This document shows, piece after piece, positions 27,464 to 36,464 of a DNA stretch of 64,000 nucleotides. Origin of the DNA: JBJMLO01 sp045805265. Its GTDB lineage: Bacteria; Actinomycetota; UBA4738; JACQTL01. The translations under genes were made by a program, and so were the position numbers. The stretch spans positions 62,001 to 126,000 of the forward strand of contig JBJMLO010000008.1 of the NCBI GenBank assembly GCA_045805265.1, read 5' to 3'. Each line of letters opens with the position of its first letter. Position 1 is the first letter of the stretch. The notes under the pieces were generated by a model. That model was given only the letters and a program-made list of their open reading frames with translations. It did no database searches and was not told the origin of the DNA.

Positions 27464-28747
27464 GTGGGTCTGAAGGTCGCCGTCGTGGGCGCCGGCAGCA
27501 CGTACACGCCGGAGCTCATCGAGGGCTTCGCCGACCACGGCGACCGCCTCCCATTGGACGAGCTGGCGCTGCTCGACGTGGACGCCGACCGCCTCGAGGT
27601 GGTTGGTGGCCTGACGCAGCGGATCCTGACCCGCCGGGGTTGGACCGGCCAGCTGACCCGCACGACGAACCGGGATCGCGCGCTCGACGGGTCGTCGTTC
27701 GTGGTGGCGCAGATCCGGGTGGGCGGCCAGGCCGCGCGACGCGTCGACGAGACCCTCCCGTTGGCCTTCGGCTGCATCGGGCAGGAGACGACAGGCCCGG
27801 GCGGGTTCGCCAAGGCGCTGCGGACGGTCCCCGTCATCTTGGACCTGGCGGAGCGGACGGCCGAACGCGGCGCGCCGGGGGCCTGGTTCGTCGACTTCAC
27901 GAATCCCGTCGGGATCGTGACCCAGGCCCTCCTCGACAGCGGGCACCGCGCCGTGGGCCTGTGCAACGTCGCGATCACGCTGCGGCGCCGGCTGGCCACG
28001 CTCCTCGACGTCCCCTGGGAACGGGTCGAGCTGGACCACGTTGGCCTGAACCACCTCTCCTGGGAGCGGGCTGTCCTGGTCGACGGGATCGACGTGCTCC
28101 CTGACCTGCTGGAACGGCGGGCCGAGGACGTGGCCGCCGAGGTCTCGCTGCCCGCCGAGCTGGTCCGCCTGCTCGGCGCGGTTCCCTCCTACTACCTTCG
28201 GTACTACTACCTGACCGACGAGGTCCTGGCAGAGGAACGTGCCCCCGGACACCTCACCCGGGCGGAGGAGGTCACGGCGATCGAGCGGGACCTCCTCGAC
28301 CGGTACCGGGACCCCGCCCTGGAGCGCAAACCCGATCTGCTCTCCAGCCGGGGCGGGGCCTTCTACAGCGAGGCGGCGGCCCAGCTGATGGCGTCCCTGT
28401 ATGCCGGCACGGGTGACGTGCAGGTCGTCGACGTGCGGAACGACGGTGCGATCCCCGATATGGCCGACGACGCGGTGGTCGAGGTTCCGGCTCGTGTGGA
28501 CCGGGACGGCGCGCACCCGCTGCCGACGGCGCCGCTCCCGCCAGAGTTCCTGGGCCTGGTCGAGCACGTGAAGGCGTACGAGCGTCTCGCGGCCGAGGCC
28601 GCCGTGACCGGCAGCCGGGACACGGCACTGAAGGCGCTCCTCGCCAACCCTCTGGGTCCCTCGTTCGGAGTCGCGAGCCGGCTGCTGGACGCGATCCTCG
28701 AAGCGAACCGCCTCCATCTCCCGCGCTTCTTCCCGGACGGCAGCTGA
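27464..28747 (+). CDS. GH4 family 6-phospho-glycosidase
   Basis: 427 residues. The Rossmann start 'VAVVGAGSTYTPELIEGF' binds NAD. 'VDFTNPVGIVTQAL' with 'VGLCNVAITLRRRL' holds the Mn-ligand Cys (CNV motif), and 'GLNHLSWERAV' the Mn-ligand His. GH4 enzymes cleave phosphorylated glycosides by an NAD-dependent oxidation-elimination route. This one is closest in pattern to 6-phospho-beta-glucosidases. No PTS is seen, so the phosphosugar must come from one of the BadF-type kinases acting on the imported disaccharide. First gene of the plus-strand sugar operon, divergent from the SIS gene. Confidence 0.9.
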   Translation: MGLKVAVVGAGSTYTPELIEGFADHGDRLPLDELALLDVDADRLEVVGGLTQRILTRRGWTGQLTRTTNRDRALDGSSFVVAQIRVGGQAARRVDETLPLAFGCIGQETTGPGGFAKALRTVPVILDLAERTAERGAPGAWFVDFTNPVGIVTQALLDSGHRAVGLCNVAITLRRRLATLLDVPWERVELDHVGLNHLSWERAVLVDGIDVLPDLLERRAEDVAAEVSLPAELVRLLGAVPSYYLRYYYLTDEVLAEERAPGHLTRAEEVTAIERDLLDRYRDPALERKPDLLSSRGGAFYSEAAAQLMASLYAGTGDVQVVDVRNDGAIPDMADDAVVEVPARVDRDGAHPLPTAPLPPEFLGLVEHVKAYERLAAEAAVTGSRDTALKALLANPLGPSFGVASRLLDAILEANRLHLPRFFPDGS

Positions 28748-28750
28748 AGC

Positions 28751-30133
28751 TTGACGGCCTTCCGCCGAGGGCATAAGGTCCGCCGGAATCGGCAGAGTTC
28801 CTTACTATTCTTGGCCCTCGAGCCGGTCGGGCCGGGACGACTGGGAGACGGACCGACGGAGCACCATCCGCGCATCACCGCGGGGACGCCCGGCCTGCTG
28901 CGTTCGATCAACGAACGCACGGTCCTGGAGGTCATCCGGACGAGAGGGCCGCTGTCGCGAGCGCAGGTGGCACGGGACAGCGGCCTGTCGAAGCCGACCG
29001 TATCACTCGCGCTCGCGTCGCTCCTGGCCGCGGGGCTCACACGAGAGGTCGGGCGGACGAGCGGCGGCAAGGGCCCGGGCGCGGTCCTCTACGAGATCAA
29101 TCCGCGGGCCGGATGGGTGGTGGGGATCGACGTGGGGCGACGGTGGGTCCGGGCCGCCCTGGCGGACATCACCGGGAACATCGTGGCCCGCCGCGCGGAA
29201 CGGGCCCGGGTGCGGGGAGCGAGCTCGCTCATCGGCCAGATCGGCGCGATCGCCCACGAGCTCCCGGCCGAGACCGGCCTGCGGTGGGACCAGGTCACCC
29301 ACGCCACCATCGGGAGCCCGGGCGTTTTCGACCCTTTGCGAGGCCTGGTCGAGATGGCCCCGAACCTCCCCGGGTGGGGCCGACAGGGCATCGTGGAGGC
29401 GGTCCGCGACCACCTGGGGACGAACGTCACCTTCGAGAACGACGTGAACCTCGCCGCTCTCGGCGAGCGGGCCCACGGCCACGGCCGCACGTTCTCTGAC
29501 TTCGTCTATCTCTGGATCGGCACGGGCATCGGCATTGGCATCGTCCTCGACGGACACCTGTACCGGGGCTCCCGGGGCGCCGCCGGCGAGATCGGGTACC
29601 TGCCCATCGGCACAGCGGACCCACACGACCGGTCCACGCGGCGCCGTGGAGCGTTCGAGGAGGCCGCTGCCGCCGGCGGGATCGTCCGGATCGCGGAAGA
29701 TCTCGGTATGCGGTCCGCGGACTCGGCGGAGCTCGTCTTCGCTGCGGCCCGGCGCGGGGAGGGCGTCGCGGTCCGGGCCGTGGAAGAGGAGGCCCGGCGC
29801 CTCGCCCTCGGGATCGCCTCGATCGCGCCCGTGCTCGACCCGGAGGCAGTCATCCTGGGCGGCGGCGTCGGTCGCAGCGGCGACCTCCTGCTCGACCCGA
29901 TCGAGCGGGAGCTCCACGAACTCTCCCCGTTCCGCCCCCGCCTCCTCGTGTCCGCCCTGGGCCAGGACGCGGTCCTCCACGGCGCCGTCGCCACCGCACT
30001 GGAGGCTGGGCGCAGGGAGGTGTTCGCCCGGTCGCCCAGGGGGCCGGATCGCTCACGCCGCGCCACGGTGGCCGTCGACGAGTTCACTGCAGCAGGCACG
30101 GTCCATGCAGCCCACGGAGGAGGTTCGCGATGA
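28751..30133 (+). CDS. ROK family transcriptional repressor
   Basis: Up to 460 residues. The winged helix-turn-helix is 'TVLEVIRTRGPLSRAQVARD' with 'SGLSKPTVSLALASLLAAGL'. The sugar-sensing ROK domain has 'VVGIDVGRRWVRAALADITG', 'NDVNLAALGERAHG', 'LWIGTGIGIGIVLDG' and 'RGAAGEIGYLPIG'. The Zn-binding Cys cluster of catalytic ROK kinases is missing, as expected for a regulator. Start is uncertain: TTG 28751 gives the longest form; TTG 28811, just after the candidate operator, would remove 20 residues that look non-conserved. Its stop overlaps the binding-protein start by 4 bases. Confidence 0.85.
   Translation: MTAFRRGHKVRRNRQSSLLFLALEPVGPGRLGDGPTEHHPRITAGTPGLLRSINERTVLEVIRTRGPLSRAQVARDSGLSKPTVSLALASLLAAGLTREVGRTSGGKGPGAVLYEINPRAGWVVGIDVGRRWVRAALADITGNIVARRAERARVRGASSLIGQIGAIAHELPAETGLRWDQVTHATIGSPGVFDPLRGLVEMAPNLPGWGRQGIVEAVRDHLGTNVTFENDVNLAALGERAHGHGRTFSDFVYLWIGTGIGIGIVLDGHLYRGSRGAAGEIGYLPIGTADPHDRSTRRRGAFEEAAAAGGIVRIAEDLGMRSADSAELVFAAARRGEGVAVRAVEEEARRLALGIASIAPVLDPEAVILGGGVGRSGDLLLDPIERELHELSPFRPRLLVSALGQDAVLHGAVATALEAGRREVFARSPRGPDRSRRATVAVDEFTAAGTVHAAHGGGSR
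28798..28811 (+). promoter_or_regulatory. Second candidate ROK site / promoter element
   Basis: TTCCTTACTATTCT matches 11 of 14 positions of the segment at 27395-27408. It lies between the GH4 stop and the helix-turn-helix coding part of the ROK gene, 30-50 bases after a possible promoter (TTGACG at 28751 and CATAAG at 28772). TACTAT inside the site could itself serve as a -10. Autoregulation is the simplest reading. Confidence 0.35.
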
Positions 30134-31506
30134 GGATGGGACACCGTCAGGTGTTGGTCGCCACGCTCGCTTCGCTCGCCATGCTCGCGGCGGCATGCGG
30201 CGGCGGGGGCGGCGGGGGCGGCACGTCGTCGGCGTGTCCGGCCGCGCCCGAGAACACAGGCTCGGCCGTCGGATCGCACCAGCCGGTGACGCTCTGCATC
30301 TGGGTGCCGTTCGCGAACCCGGAGTTCTCCGAGTTCAAGACCGTGGTGACCTCGTTCCAGCGGCAGTATCCGTGGATCACCGTGGTTGCCGTTCCGAACA
30401 AGAACGACACCGACGTGCTCAACGCCATCCACGCGGGGGCCGCCCCCGATGTCGCGGTCGAGGGGATCCCGGACAACGCGCCGAAGTACTGCAGCACCGG
30501 GGCCTACGTCGATCTCGGCCCGAACCTCAAAGCCGACGGCACCGATGTCACGAAGATCGTCCCGAAGGGAGCCCTCGCCTACACGAGCTACCAGGGGAAC
30601 CAGTGCATGCTCCCCATGCTCACCGACGCCTACGGGCTGTACTACAACACCGGCATGTTCCAGAAGGCGGGCATCACCAGTCCGCCCAAGACGTACTCCG
30701 AGCTGTTCGCCGACGTGAAGAAGCTCACGCAGCTCAACGGTGACGGGTCGATCAAGGTAGCCGGCTTCCTCCCGCTCGCGACGGGCGACTACGAACTGGC
30801 CAACTTCGTGAACGGCGTCTACTCGGGCGCGCAGTGGTACGGGCCCGCCGGCAAGTCCACCCTGGCTACCGATCCAGGGTTCGCCAACCTCCTCACGTTT
30901 ACGAAGTCGATGACGGACTGGTTCGGCTTCTCCAAGCTCAACAGGTTCTTCGCCCAGAACGGCGGTGAGAACACCGAGTTCTCACCGTCGAACCTGTTCG
31001 AGCACGGGAAGCTGGCCATGGACTTCGACGGCGAGTGGCGAGTGGGGTTCATCAAGAACGACAAGTCGAACGTGCCGTACGCGACGGCGCCGTTCCCGGT
31101 AGCGGACGACCATCCCGAGCTGTACGGCGTCGGCCAGATCGGCGGTTCCACGATCGGGATCCCCCGCAACCCCGCCCATCCGGCGGAGGACTGGTTGCTG
31201 GTGAAGTACCTGGCGCTCGACACCGGGGCGGAGAAGGCCCTCGCCGAGCAGCTCCACAACATCCCCACCGTGGTGGGGGCACTGGACGACCCGGCCCTGA
31301 CGCAGGACCCGCACTTCAAGACGTTCCTCGACATCTTCGCCAACCCGAATTCACGCTACAAGCAGATCAACACGCTGGGGTTCACCGATTCGACGCTGTA
31401 CGGGCAATTCGTGGACAAGTACCTGGCCGGGTCGGTTTCCGACCTGCAGAAGGGGCTCCAGAGCCTCGCCACCCAGATCGACCAGCAGCTCCAACTGGGG
31501 GCATGA
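30130..31506 (+). CDS. Sugar ABC transporter substrate-binding lipoprotein
   Basis: 458 residues. The signal peptide ends in the lipobox 'MLAAACGGGG', so the mature protein is tethered to the outer face of the membrane. Family 1 binding-protein features include 'LCIWVPFANPEF', 'NAIHAGAAPDVAVEG', 'LTDAYGLYYNTGMFQKAGI' (hinge) and 'KLAMDFDGEWRVGFIKND'. It delivers a sugar or oligosaccharide to the two permeases downstream. The Gly run after the Cys is a flexible linker. Start overlaps the ROK stop (ATGA), so repressor and transporter are coexpressed. Confidence 0.92.
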   Translation: MRMGHRQVLVATLASLAMLAAACGGGGGGGGTSSACPAAPENTGSAVGSHQPVTLCIWVPFANPEFSEFKTVVTSFQRQYPWITVVAVPNKNDTDVLNAIHAGAAPDVAVEGIPDNAPKYCSTGAYVDLGPNLKADGTDVTKIVPKGALAYTSYQGNQCMLPMLTDAYGLYYNTGMFQKAGITSPPKTYSELFADVKKLTQLNGDGSIKVAGFLPLATGDYELANFVNGVYSGAQWYGPAGKSTLATDPGFANLLTFTKSMTDWFGFSKLNRFFAQNGGENTEFSPSNLFEHGKLAMDFDGEWRVGFIKNDKSNVPYATAPFPVADDHPELYGVGQIGGSTIGIPRNPAHPAEDWLLVKYLALDTGAEKALAEQLHNIPTVVGALDDPALTQDPHFKTFLDIFANPNSRYKQINTLGFTDSTLYGQFVDKYLAGSVSDLQKGLQSLATQIDQQLQLGA

Positions 31507-31543
31507 CGGATCGGGACACGGCCGGTCGGGAGTCGCCATCGCG

Positions 31544-32494
31544 GTGACGGCCGCCCCCGCGCGCACGGCCGCGTCGGAGCGCAGGCCGAGGCGACGAGGA
31601 CGACGCCTGCGGAGGCGAGGCGTCGTACTCGCGTTCATGTCGCCGTGGCTGATCGGCTTCGGCGTGTTCTACCTGTATCCGATGCTGTCGACGCTGTACT
31701 ACTCGTTCACCCACTACGACATCTTCTCGTCGCCGCGCTGGGTGGGCCTCGACAACTACCGGTTCATGTTCACGCACGATCCTCAGTTCTGGCAGGCCCT
31801 CCGGAACACGGTGTGGATGATCCTGGTGCTGGTCCCCCTCCAGATCGGGTTCGCCATCGGGTGCGCGGTCGTCCTCACGCGGGTGAAGCGGGGCGTCAGC
31901 GTCTACCGGATGATCTTCTTCCTCCCGACCATGGTTCCGGTGGTCGCCGCAGTCCTGGGGTTCGTGTTCCTGCTGAATCCCTCCGGACCAGTCGACCACC
32001 TCCTGGGAGCCCTCCACGTGCCGCGGCCGCTGTGGTTCCAGGATCCCCGATGGTCGAAGCCGGGTCTCGTGCTCCTCGGGCTGTGGGGCGTCGGCAACAC
32101 CATGATCATCTTCCTGGCCTCGCTCCTGGACGTCCCCCGGCAGCTGTACGAGGCGGCCGACATCGAGGGCGCGAACGGGTGGCAGCGGTTCCGGTACATC
32201 ACGCTCCCGATGATCTCCCCCGTCATCTTCTTCGCCGTGGTCACCGGCGTGATCTACGGCTTCCAGTACTTCACGGAGGGGTACGTGGCGGCCGGCGGCC
32301 AGGGGAGCCTCGGGAATCCGCAAGGTTCGCTGCTGTTCTATCCGATCTGGCTCTATGAACAGGGGTTCAGCGCGTTCCACCTCGGTTACGCCTCGGCGAT
32401 GGCCTGGATGCTGTTCCTGGTCACGATGCTCTGCACGCTGATCCTGATACGGGCGTCGCGGCGATGGGTCCACTACCAGGGAGGCCTCCGATAG
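31544..32494 (+). CDS. Sugar ABC transporter permease (MalF-type)
   Basis: 316 residues, six membrane helices. The EAA loop that docks onto the ATPase is 'YEAADIEGANGWQRFRYITL'. An Arg-rich N terminus (RRPRRRGRRLRRRG) precedes the first helix at 'VLAFMSPWLIGFGVFYLYP'. Start is GTG 31544, 37 bases after the binding-protein stop. The 3' end overlaps the next permease by 31 bases. It forms the pore together with that partner and the MsmK-type ATPase encoded at 23.4 kb. Confidence 0.92.
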   Translation: MTAAPARTAASERRPRRRGRRLRRRGVVLAFMSPWLIGFGVFYLYPMLSTLYYSFTHYDIFSSPRWVGLDNYRFMFTHDPQFWQALRNTVWMILVLVPLQIGFAIGCAVVLTRVKRGVSVYRMIFFLPTMVPVVAAVLGFVFLLNPSGPVDHLLGALHVPRPLWFQDPRWSKPGLVLLGLWGVGNTMIIFLASLLDVPRQLYEAADIEGANGWQRFRYITLPMISPVIFFAVVTGVIYGFQYFTEGYVAAGGQGSLGNPQGSLLFYPIWLYEQGFSAFHLGYASAMAWMLFLVTMLCTLILIRASRRWVHYQGGLR

Positions 32495-33399
32495 CCGCCG
32501 GCACCGCCCTCCGCCCCTCCGCCGCGAAGGCGGTCGCCCGCCGCCCGCTGCCGCCGCAGGTCCGGCGACGGCGGTTCCTCATGTCGGTCGCGAACCACTC
32601 AACTGCCATTGTGCTGTCGATCGTCTTCCTGGCCCCGCTGGTGTTCATCCTGCTGACCGCGGTGATGACCCGACAGCAGGCGCTGTCCGGGCGGCTGTGG
32701 CCGCACCCGTTCCACCCGGGCAACTTCGGGGACGTGTTCCGCATCTTCCCCCTGTGGCGGTACGGGTTGAACTCGATGATGTACGCGGGGCTGTCGACAG
32801 TGGGCGTTGTCGTGTCGTCCGTGCCGGTCGCGTACGCGCTGTCACGGCTGCGCTGGAAGGGCCGGCAGGCGGCCATGGTGGTCGTGCTGTCGACCCTGAT
32901 GCTCCCGGCCCAGGTCACGGTCGTCCCCCTGTATGTGTTCTTCGCCAAGCTGCACTGGATCGGCTCGCTCAAGCCCCTCATCGTGCCCGCGTTCTTCGGA
33001 GACGCGTTCTCGATCTTCCTGCTCCGGCAGTTCTTCCTGACGATCCCCCAGGAGCTGTCCGACGCGGCGCGGGTGGACGGCGCCGGAGAGTTCCAGATCA
33101 TGACCCGGGTCGTCGTGCCGCTCGCCCGGGCGGGCATCGCCGCCGTGGCACTGTTCCAGTTCCTCTACGCGTGGAACGACTTCTTCAACCCGCTCGTGTT
33201 CTCCGGCAGCAACCCGAAGTCGCTGACGCTGGCAGTGGGGCTGGCCCAGCTCGTCGAGAACGAACAGGTGCACCTCGGGGTCCTGTGGAACATCGAGATG
33301 GCCGCGTCGGTGCTGTTCATGCTGCCGGTCATCGCGCTGTTCTTCCTGGCGCAGCGCGCGTTCATCGAGGGCGTGACCCTCACCGGCGTGAAGGGTTGA
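32464..33399 (+). CDS. Sugar ABC transporter permease (MalG-type)
   Basis: 311 residues, six membrane helices. The EAA loop reads 'SDAARVDGAGEFQIMTRVVV'. The first helix is 'STAIVLSIVFLAPLVFILLT', and the helix pair around 'ALSRLRWKGRQAAMVVVLST' matches the CUT1 family. ATG 32464 lies inside the end of the MalF-type gene. The first ~40 residues are basic and poorly conserved, so a later start such as MSVANHS (ATG 32581) is possible. Last gene of the operon; a small hairpin follows. Confidence 0.92.
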   Translation: MGPLPGRPPIAAGTALRPSAAKAVARRPLPPQVRRRRFLMSVANHSTAIVLSIVFLAPLVFILLTAVMTRQQALSGRLWPHPFHPGNFGDVFRIFPLWRYGLNSMMYAGLSTVGVVVSSVPVAYALSRLRWKGRQAAMVVVLSTLMLPAQVTVVPLYVFFAKLHWIGSLKPLIVPAFFGDAFSIFLLRQFFLTIPQELSDAARVDGAGEFQIMTRVVVPLARAGIAAVALFQFLYAWNDFFNPLVFSGSNPKSLTLAVGLAQLVENEQVHLGVLWNIEMAASVLFMLPVIALFFLAQRAFIEGVTLTGVKG

Positions 33400-33403
33400 G
33401 CGG

Positions 33404-33416
33404 GGGGCATTGCCCC
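33404..33416. terminator. Short GC hairpin between convergent operons
   Basis: GGGGCATTGCCCC forms a 5-bp stem with a 3-base loop. It sits in the 26 bases between the stops of the permease gene and the convergent kinase. There is no T run, so termination efficiency is doubtful; position is the main support. Confidence 0.35.
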
Positions 33417-33425
33417 GAACGGCGG

Positions 33426-34415
33426 TCAGCCCGGCGCGCCGACGATCATCTCGCGGGCCGCGTCGGCCATTGCGGCGCGTACGGCGGGATCGGGTGTGGA
33501 CCCCGCCAGCTCGAGTGCCAGCAGCGCGCTCCCCACGACCGGTGGGGCGTCGAGCACGACCGGAGCGGCGCCGGGCGCCACGGCATGGACTGCCTCCTGC
33601 AAGGATCCCAGCAGGGCGGCGTTGCCCGTCCGGAGCAGCCAGCCGGCCAGGACCAGGTCGAACGCAGCCTCCTCCATCCGCAATCTGCGCACCACGAAGG
33701 CGGCGGTCTCGCCCATGGACTCGCCCGCCCGTCGCAGGATGGCCGTCGCTGCCTCGTCCCCCGCATTCGCCGCTTCCACGACGTCCGGCGCGAAGAGGGA
33801 CGCGTCGATCCGCCCCCTGGCGGCGCCCTCGAGGAACTCCTCGACCGAGGACAACCCGGTCCTGCGACGCAACAGCTCCGTGAGCGCGGTGGCGGGGCTG
33901 CGCCGAAGATAGGCTCCCGCTACGGCGCCGACGCCCGCCTCGGACACCTCGGAGGCGCTGCCGCTGTCGCCGAACGTCGGCCCGAGGCCGAGCGATCGTG
34001 CCTCGACCCCCTGCTCGTTCCGACCGGCCACGATCGAACCGGTCCCCGCGGCGACCACGATGCCGAACCCTCGCGGTGTCCCCGCCCGCAGCGCGGCGTA
34101 CGCGTCGTTCATCAGGCGGGCCGGGCCCCCGAGGCCGACGCCCTCGGGGATCCCCCCCAGCCGGTCCTCGTCGATCGCAAAGTCCACGCCCGCGAGCGCG
34201 AACACCGACGCCGCAACGGTGTGCGGGGCGACCGCGGCACGGTCGAGCGCCTCGCGGACACACGCTCGGAGGGCCCCGGACGCGGCGGCGATGCCAACGT
34301 CTTCCCAATTCCCCGAGTCGCGGTTCGACCCACCCCCGAGGATGCGCCCGTCGGCGGCGGCCGCGAGGGCATGACAGTGCGACCCGCCCGCCTCCACGCC
34401 CAGCACGACGGTCAT
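33426..34415 (-). CDS. Second BadF/BcrA-type sugar kinase
   Basis: 329 residues. 'GVEAGGSHCHALAAAADG' (phosphate-1), 'LMNDAYAALRAGTPRGFGIV' with 'VAAGTGSIVAGRN' (phosphate-2) and a C-terminal 'LVLAGWLLRTGN' (adenosine site) are visible. In the first motif a His-Cys replaces the Lys/Thr seen in the paralogue at 24.7-25.7 kb, so the substrate may differ. It is convergent to the transporter operon and stands alone on its strand. Most likely a glucosamine or N-acetylglucosamine kinase. Confidence 0.82.
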   Translation of the reverse strand: MTVVLGVEAGGSHCHALAAAADGRILGGGSNRDSGNWEDVGIAAASGALRACVREALDRAAVAPHTVAASVFALAGVDFAIDEDRLGGIPEGVGLGGPARLMNDAYAALRAGTPRGFGIVVAAGTGSIVAGRNEQGVEARSLGLGPTFGDSGSASEVSEAGVGAVAGAYLRRSPATALTELLRRRTGLSSVEEFLEGAARGRIDASLFAPDVVEAANAGDEAATAILRRAGESMGETAAFVVRRLRMEEAAFDLVLAGWLLRTGNAALLGSLQEAVHAVAPGAAPVVLDAPPVVGSALLALELAGSTPDPAVRAAMADAAREMIVGAPG

Positions 34416-34485
34416 CGACGGAACGCTACCACCGGCTCCCGGCGACCCGAATTGGCCTCTGACCAGCCCGGGCTTGGAACAACGC

Positions 34486-34524
34486 TCGTGGGGGGTTCTG
34501 GACTCGAGCCAACGACCATCTGAT
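34486..34524 (-). other. Possible tRNA 3'-half remnant
   Basis: Read on the minus strand, GGTCGTTGGCTCGAGTCCAG resembles a variable loop plus T-arm (stem GTTGG, loop CTCGAGT, 4 of 5 pairs possible), followed by AACCCCCC as an acceptor strand. No matching 5' half (GGGGGG at a suitable distance) is present. It lies at the junction between the sugar locus and the mosaic region, where an integration scar would be expected. Weak; the loop starts with C instead of T. Confidence 0.2.
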
Positions 34525-34585
34525 CTTGCGTCGTTCGTCAGGCCCGGATTCGCACGAGCGGGAACTCCTCCCGCCTTCGCGGGGG

Positions 34586-34621
34586 CCCGAAATTCGGGGG
34601 GACGCCGTACATTCCGAAGGG
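34586..34621 (+). promoter_or_regulatory. Promoter with perfect palindrome CCCGAAATTCGGG
   Basis: The palindrome CCCGAA-A-TTCGGG (34586-34598) is followed by GACGCCG and TACATT (34608-34613), a good -10, which ends 8 bases before the ATG at 34622. The transcript is thus probably leaderless or nearly so. The same arrangement is found at 63806-63840 before a paralogous gene, so the palindrome is a conserved operator. Confidence 0.55.
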
Positions 34622-34888
34622 ATGGTCGACCGCATGATCCGCGATGCCCGGCAGCGGGCGGTCGAGTGTGCCAGGCAGATCGTGGACGGGCGGTTGCTCC
34701 CGGACGAGGGTGCCCGGAGACTCACCGCCGAGCTCCTCCCACCCGTCGGGCAGGACCAGCAGACCCGTCAGTTCGCCGAATGGTTCGCTGGGGCACTGGC
34801 CGAGCACCCGGAGCACCCCGCGGTGCGCCGCCGGACCGACGAGCGCATCCGACTCCTGGCCTGGCGACTCATAGCTGCCTGGCGCTAG
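34622..34888 (+). CDS. Small helical protein of unknown function (paralogue at 63.8 kb)
   Basis: 88 residues: 'MVDRMIRDARQRAVECARQI' then 'VDGRLLPDEGARRLTAELLP' and a charged C terminus ending 'IRLLAWRLIAAWR'. I recognise the N-terminal pattern (RDARQ-A-ECARQIVDG) from uncharacterised actinobacterial proteins but know no function. The frame extends upstream, but the ATG 8 bases after the -10, and the fact that similarity to the second copy is concentrated from there, support this start. The second copy at 63841 shares about five of six bases, including the promoter, in the same orientation. Confidence 0.7.
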   Translation: MVDRMIRDARQRAVECARQIVDGRLLPDEGARRLTAELLPPVGQDQQTRQFAEWFAGALAEHPEHPAVRRRTDERIRLLAWRLIAAWR

Positions 34889-34903
34889 CCGAGCCCCGGC
34901 CGA

Positions 34904-36247
34904 TCACGCCCGAGCGGAGTTCCCCGGGCGCGGTGCTCCGAGCGGCGACCGTGCTCGTGACGCCCGAACCGTCGAGGGGTCCACGAAGGTGCTCCCGTGC
35001 GGACCCACCTCGACCGCCTCGTGGAGCGCGCTGCCCCGAACGATCTGCTGCCACGAGAGGAACCACACGGTCCACCCGTTGTCCCAGGCCCCCCCGCGCG
35101 GGCTGCCCCTGATCGTGACCGGGTCGCCGGGGTCGGCGAGCTGGTAGTAGCGCTTCGCGTGCGCCGGGGAGAGGTTCACGCACCCGTGGCTGACGTTCTC
35201 GAATCCCTGCTGGCCCACCGACCAGAACGCGTCGTGCATGAAGTCCCCCGAATAGGTGAATCGCACCGACCACGGGACCTGGATGTCGTACCCGGGGCCC
35301 TTCATCTCCTCGGGGTTCGACTTGGTGATCGTGAGGTAGGTCCCGTTGGGTGTGTCGTCCCCCGGCTTGCCCGTGCTGATGGGCCAGTCGCCGAGCAGCT
35401 TCCGATCGAGGTAGATGAGCACGTGGTGCGACCGGGTGCTGGCTACGGCGATCAGCGAACGCCCGATCTCGAAGGTCTGGGTCAGCGTATGCACGCCGTA
35501 CATGCCGGGGGCGCCCTCGACGCCGTCGAGGTGACCGACGAAGCGAACGGTGGTGTGGGGCGGCCAGTAGTCCCGGGGACGGAAGTACAGCGTCTGGTCG
35601 CCGTCCCAGTACCACGCTCCCACCACGGGCCTGGAGGCCCAGAGCTGGAGCGAGCGTTCCACGGCGGCGCGGTTCGTGATGGGGTCGCTGAACTGGAGGA
35701 TGATCGGCATCCCGACGCCGTATGACTTCTTGTACCCCTCGAAGATCTGGGTGGCGAAGGACTGCGACGGCGTGATTGTCTGGAAGGTGCTCTTCGCGAT
35801 CGCCGCCCTGCCATCGCCGTCGACCGCGGCAACCCGGACCCGGTACTGCGAGGCCGTGTCGAGCGTCCAGCTGCTGTGCCAGGCGGTGTGAGCGGCGTTG
35901 AACCGGCCCGGTACCGGATCGCCGGCGGTCCGCACCCTGAGTTGGGTGATCGTTCCCTGCGTCACCCTGACCGAGATTCCGCCCGTCGGGTCGGCGTTCG
36001 CGCTGCCGTCCGTCGGCGAGATCTGAACCTGCGCAGCACTCGTGGGCGACGGTTCCGTGTACGGGCTCACCGACCCGGAACCGGAGCGCGCCGAGTGACC
36101 CCCGGACGATCCGGTCGGGGAAGATGACTCACACGCCGTGGCCAGGAGACAGGGGATCGCCAGCATCGCCGCCCACAACCGCGTGGCGGACCGCCGCGCG
36201 GAGTGCCGTCGGGGGCTCGGCGCCAGACGGAATCGCTTCGTCAGCAC
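34904..36247 (-). CDS. L,D-transpeptidase lipoprotein (YkuD domain)
   Basis: 447 residues from GTG 36247, which has GGAG six bases upstream. The signal 'LWAAMLAIPCLLATAC' ends in a lipobox Cys. Two Ig-like domains follow ('PTDGSANADPTGGISVRVTQ' region and 'IILQFSDPITNRAAVERSLQ'). The YkuD catalytic domain comes next, with 'FMHDAFW' and 'NVSHGCVNLSPAHAKRYY' (catalytic Cys near residue 356). This is the architecture of mycobacterial LdtMt1/LdtMt2, which make 3-3 peptidoglycan crosslinks outside the membrane. Two ATGs farther upstream would extend the N terminus without improving the signal. Confidence 0.92.
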   Translation of the reverse strand: MLTKRFRLAPSPRRHSARRSATRLWAAMLAIPCLLATACESSSPTGSSGGHSARSGSGSVSPYTEPSPTSAAQVQISPTDGSANADPTGGISVRVTQGTITQLRVRTAGDPVPGRFNAAHTAWHSSWTLDTASQYRVRVAAVDGDGRAAIAKSTFQTITPSQSFATQIFEGYKKSYGVGMPIILQFSDPITNRAAVERSLQLWASRPVVGAWYWDGDQTLYFRPRDYWPPHTTVRFVGHLDGVEGAPGMYGVHTLTQTFEIGRSLIAVASTRSHHVLIYLDRKLLGDWPISTGKPGDDTPNGTYLTITKSNPEEMKGPGYDIQVPWSVRFTYSGDFMHDAFWSVGQQGFENVSHGCVNLSPAHAKRYYQLADPGDPVTIRGSPRGGAWDNGWTVWFLSWQQIVRGSALHEAVEVGPHGSTFVDPSTVRASRARSPLGAPRPGNSARA

Positions 36248-36464
36248 GTGCGTCTCCAGTGGCTCAGAGATGTACCGCGTGTCATGCCCGGTTGGCATCA
36301 CGTCGACATGATTGTCCCAACTCCACACATTCGCGTACGAGCGGGGAGGGTGAGCGACGAGCCAGGGGCCCGCTGGGGTCGGCGGCGCCGGCGCGGCGTT
36401 CCTCGGGCTTCAAGCACTGTGCCGCCGCTAGGCCGGGCGCTCGCCCCGAGGCCCTCCCTACTCG

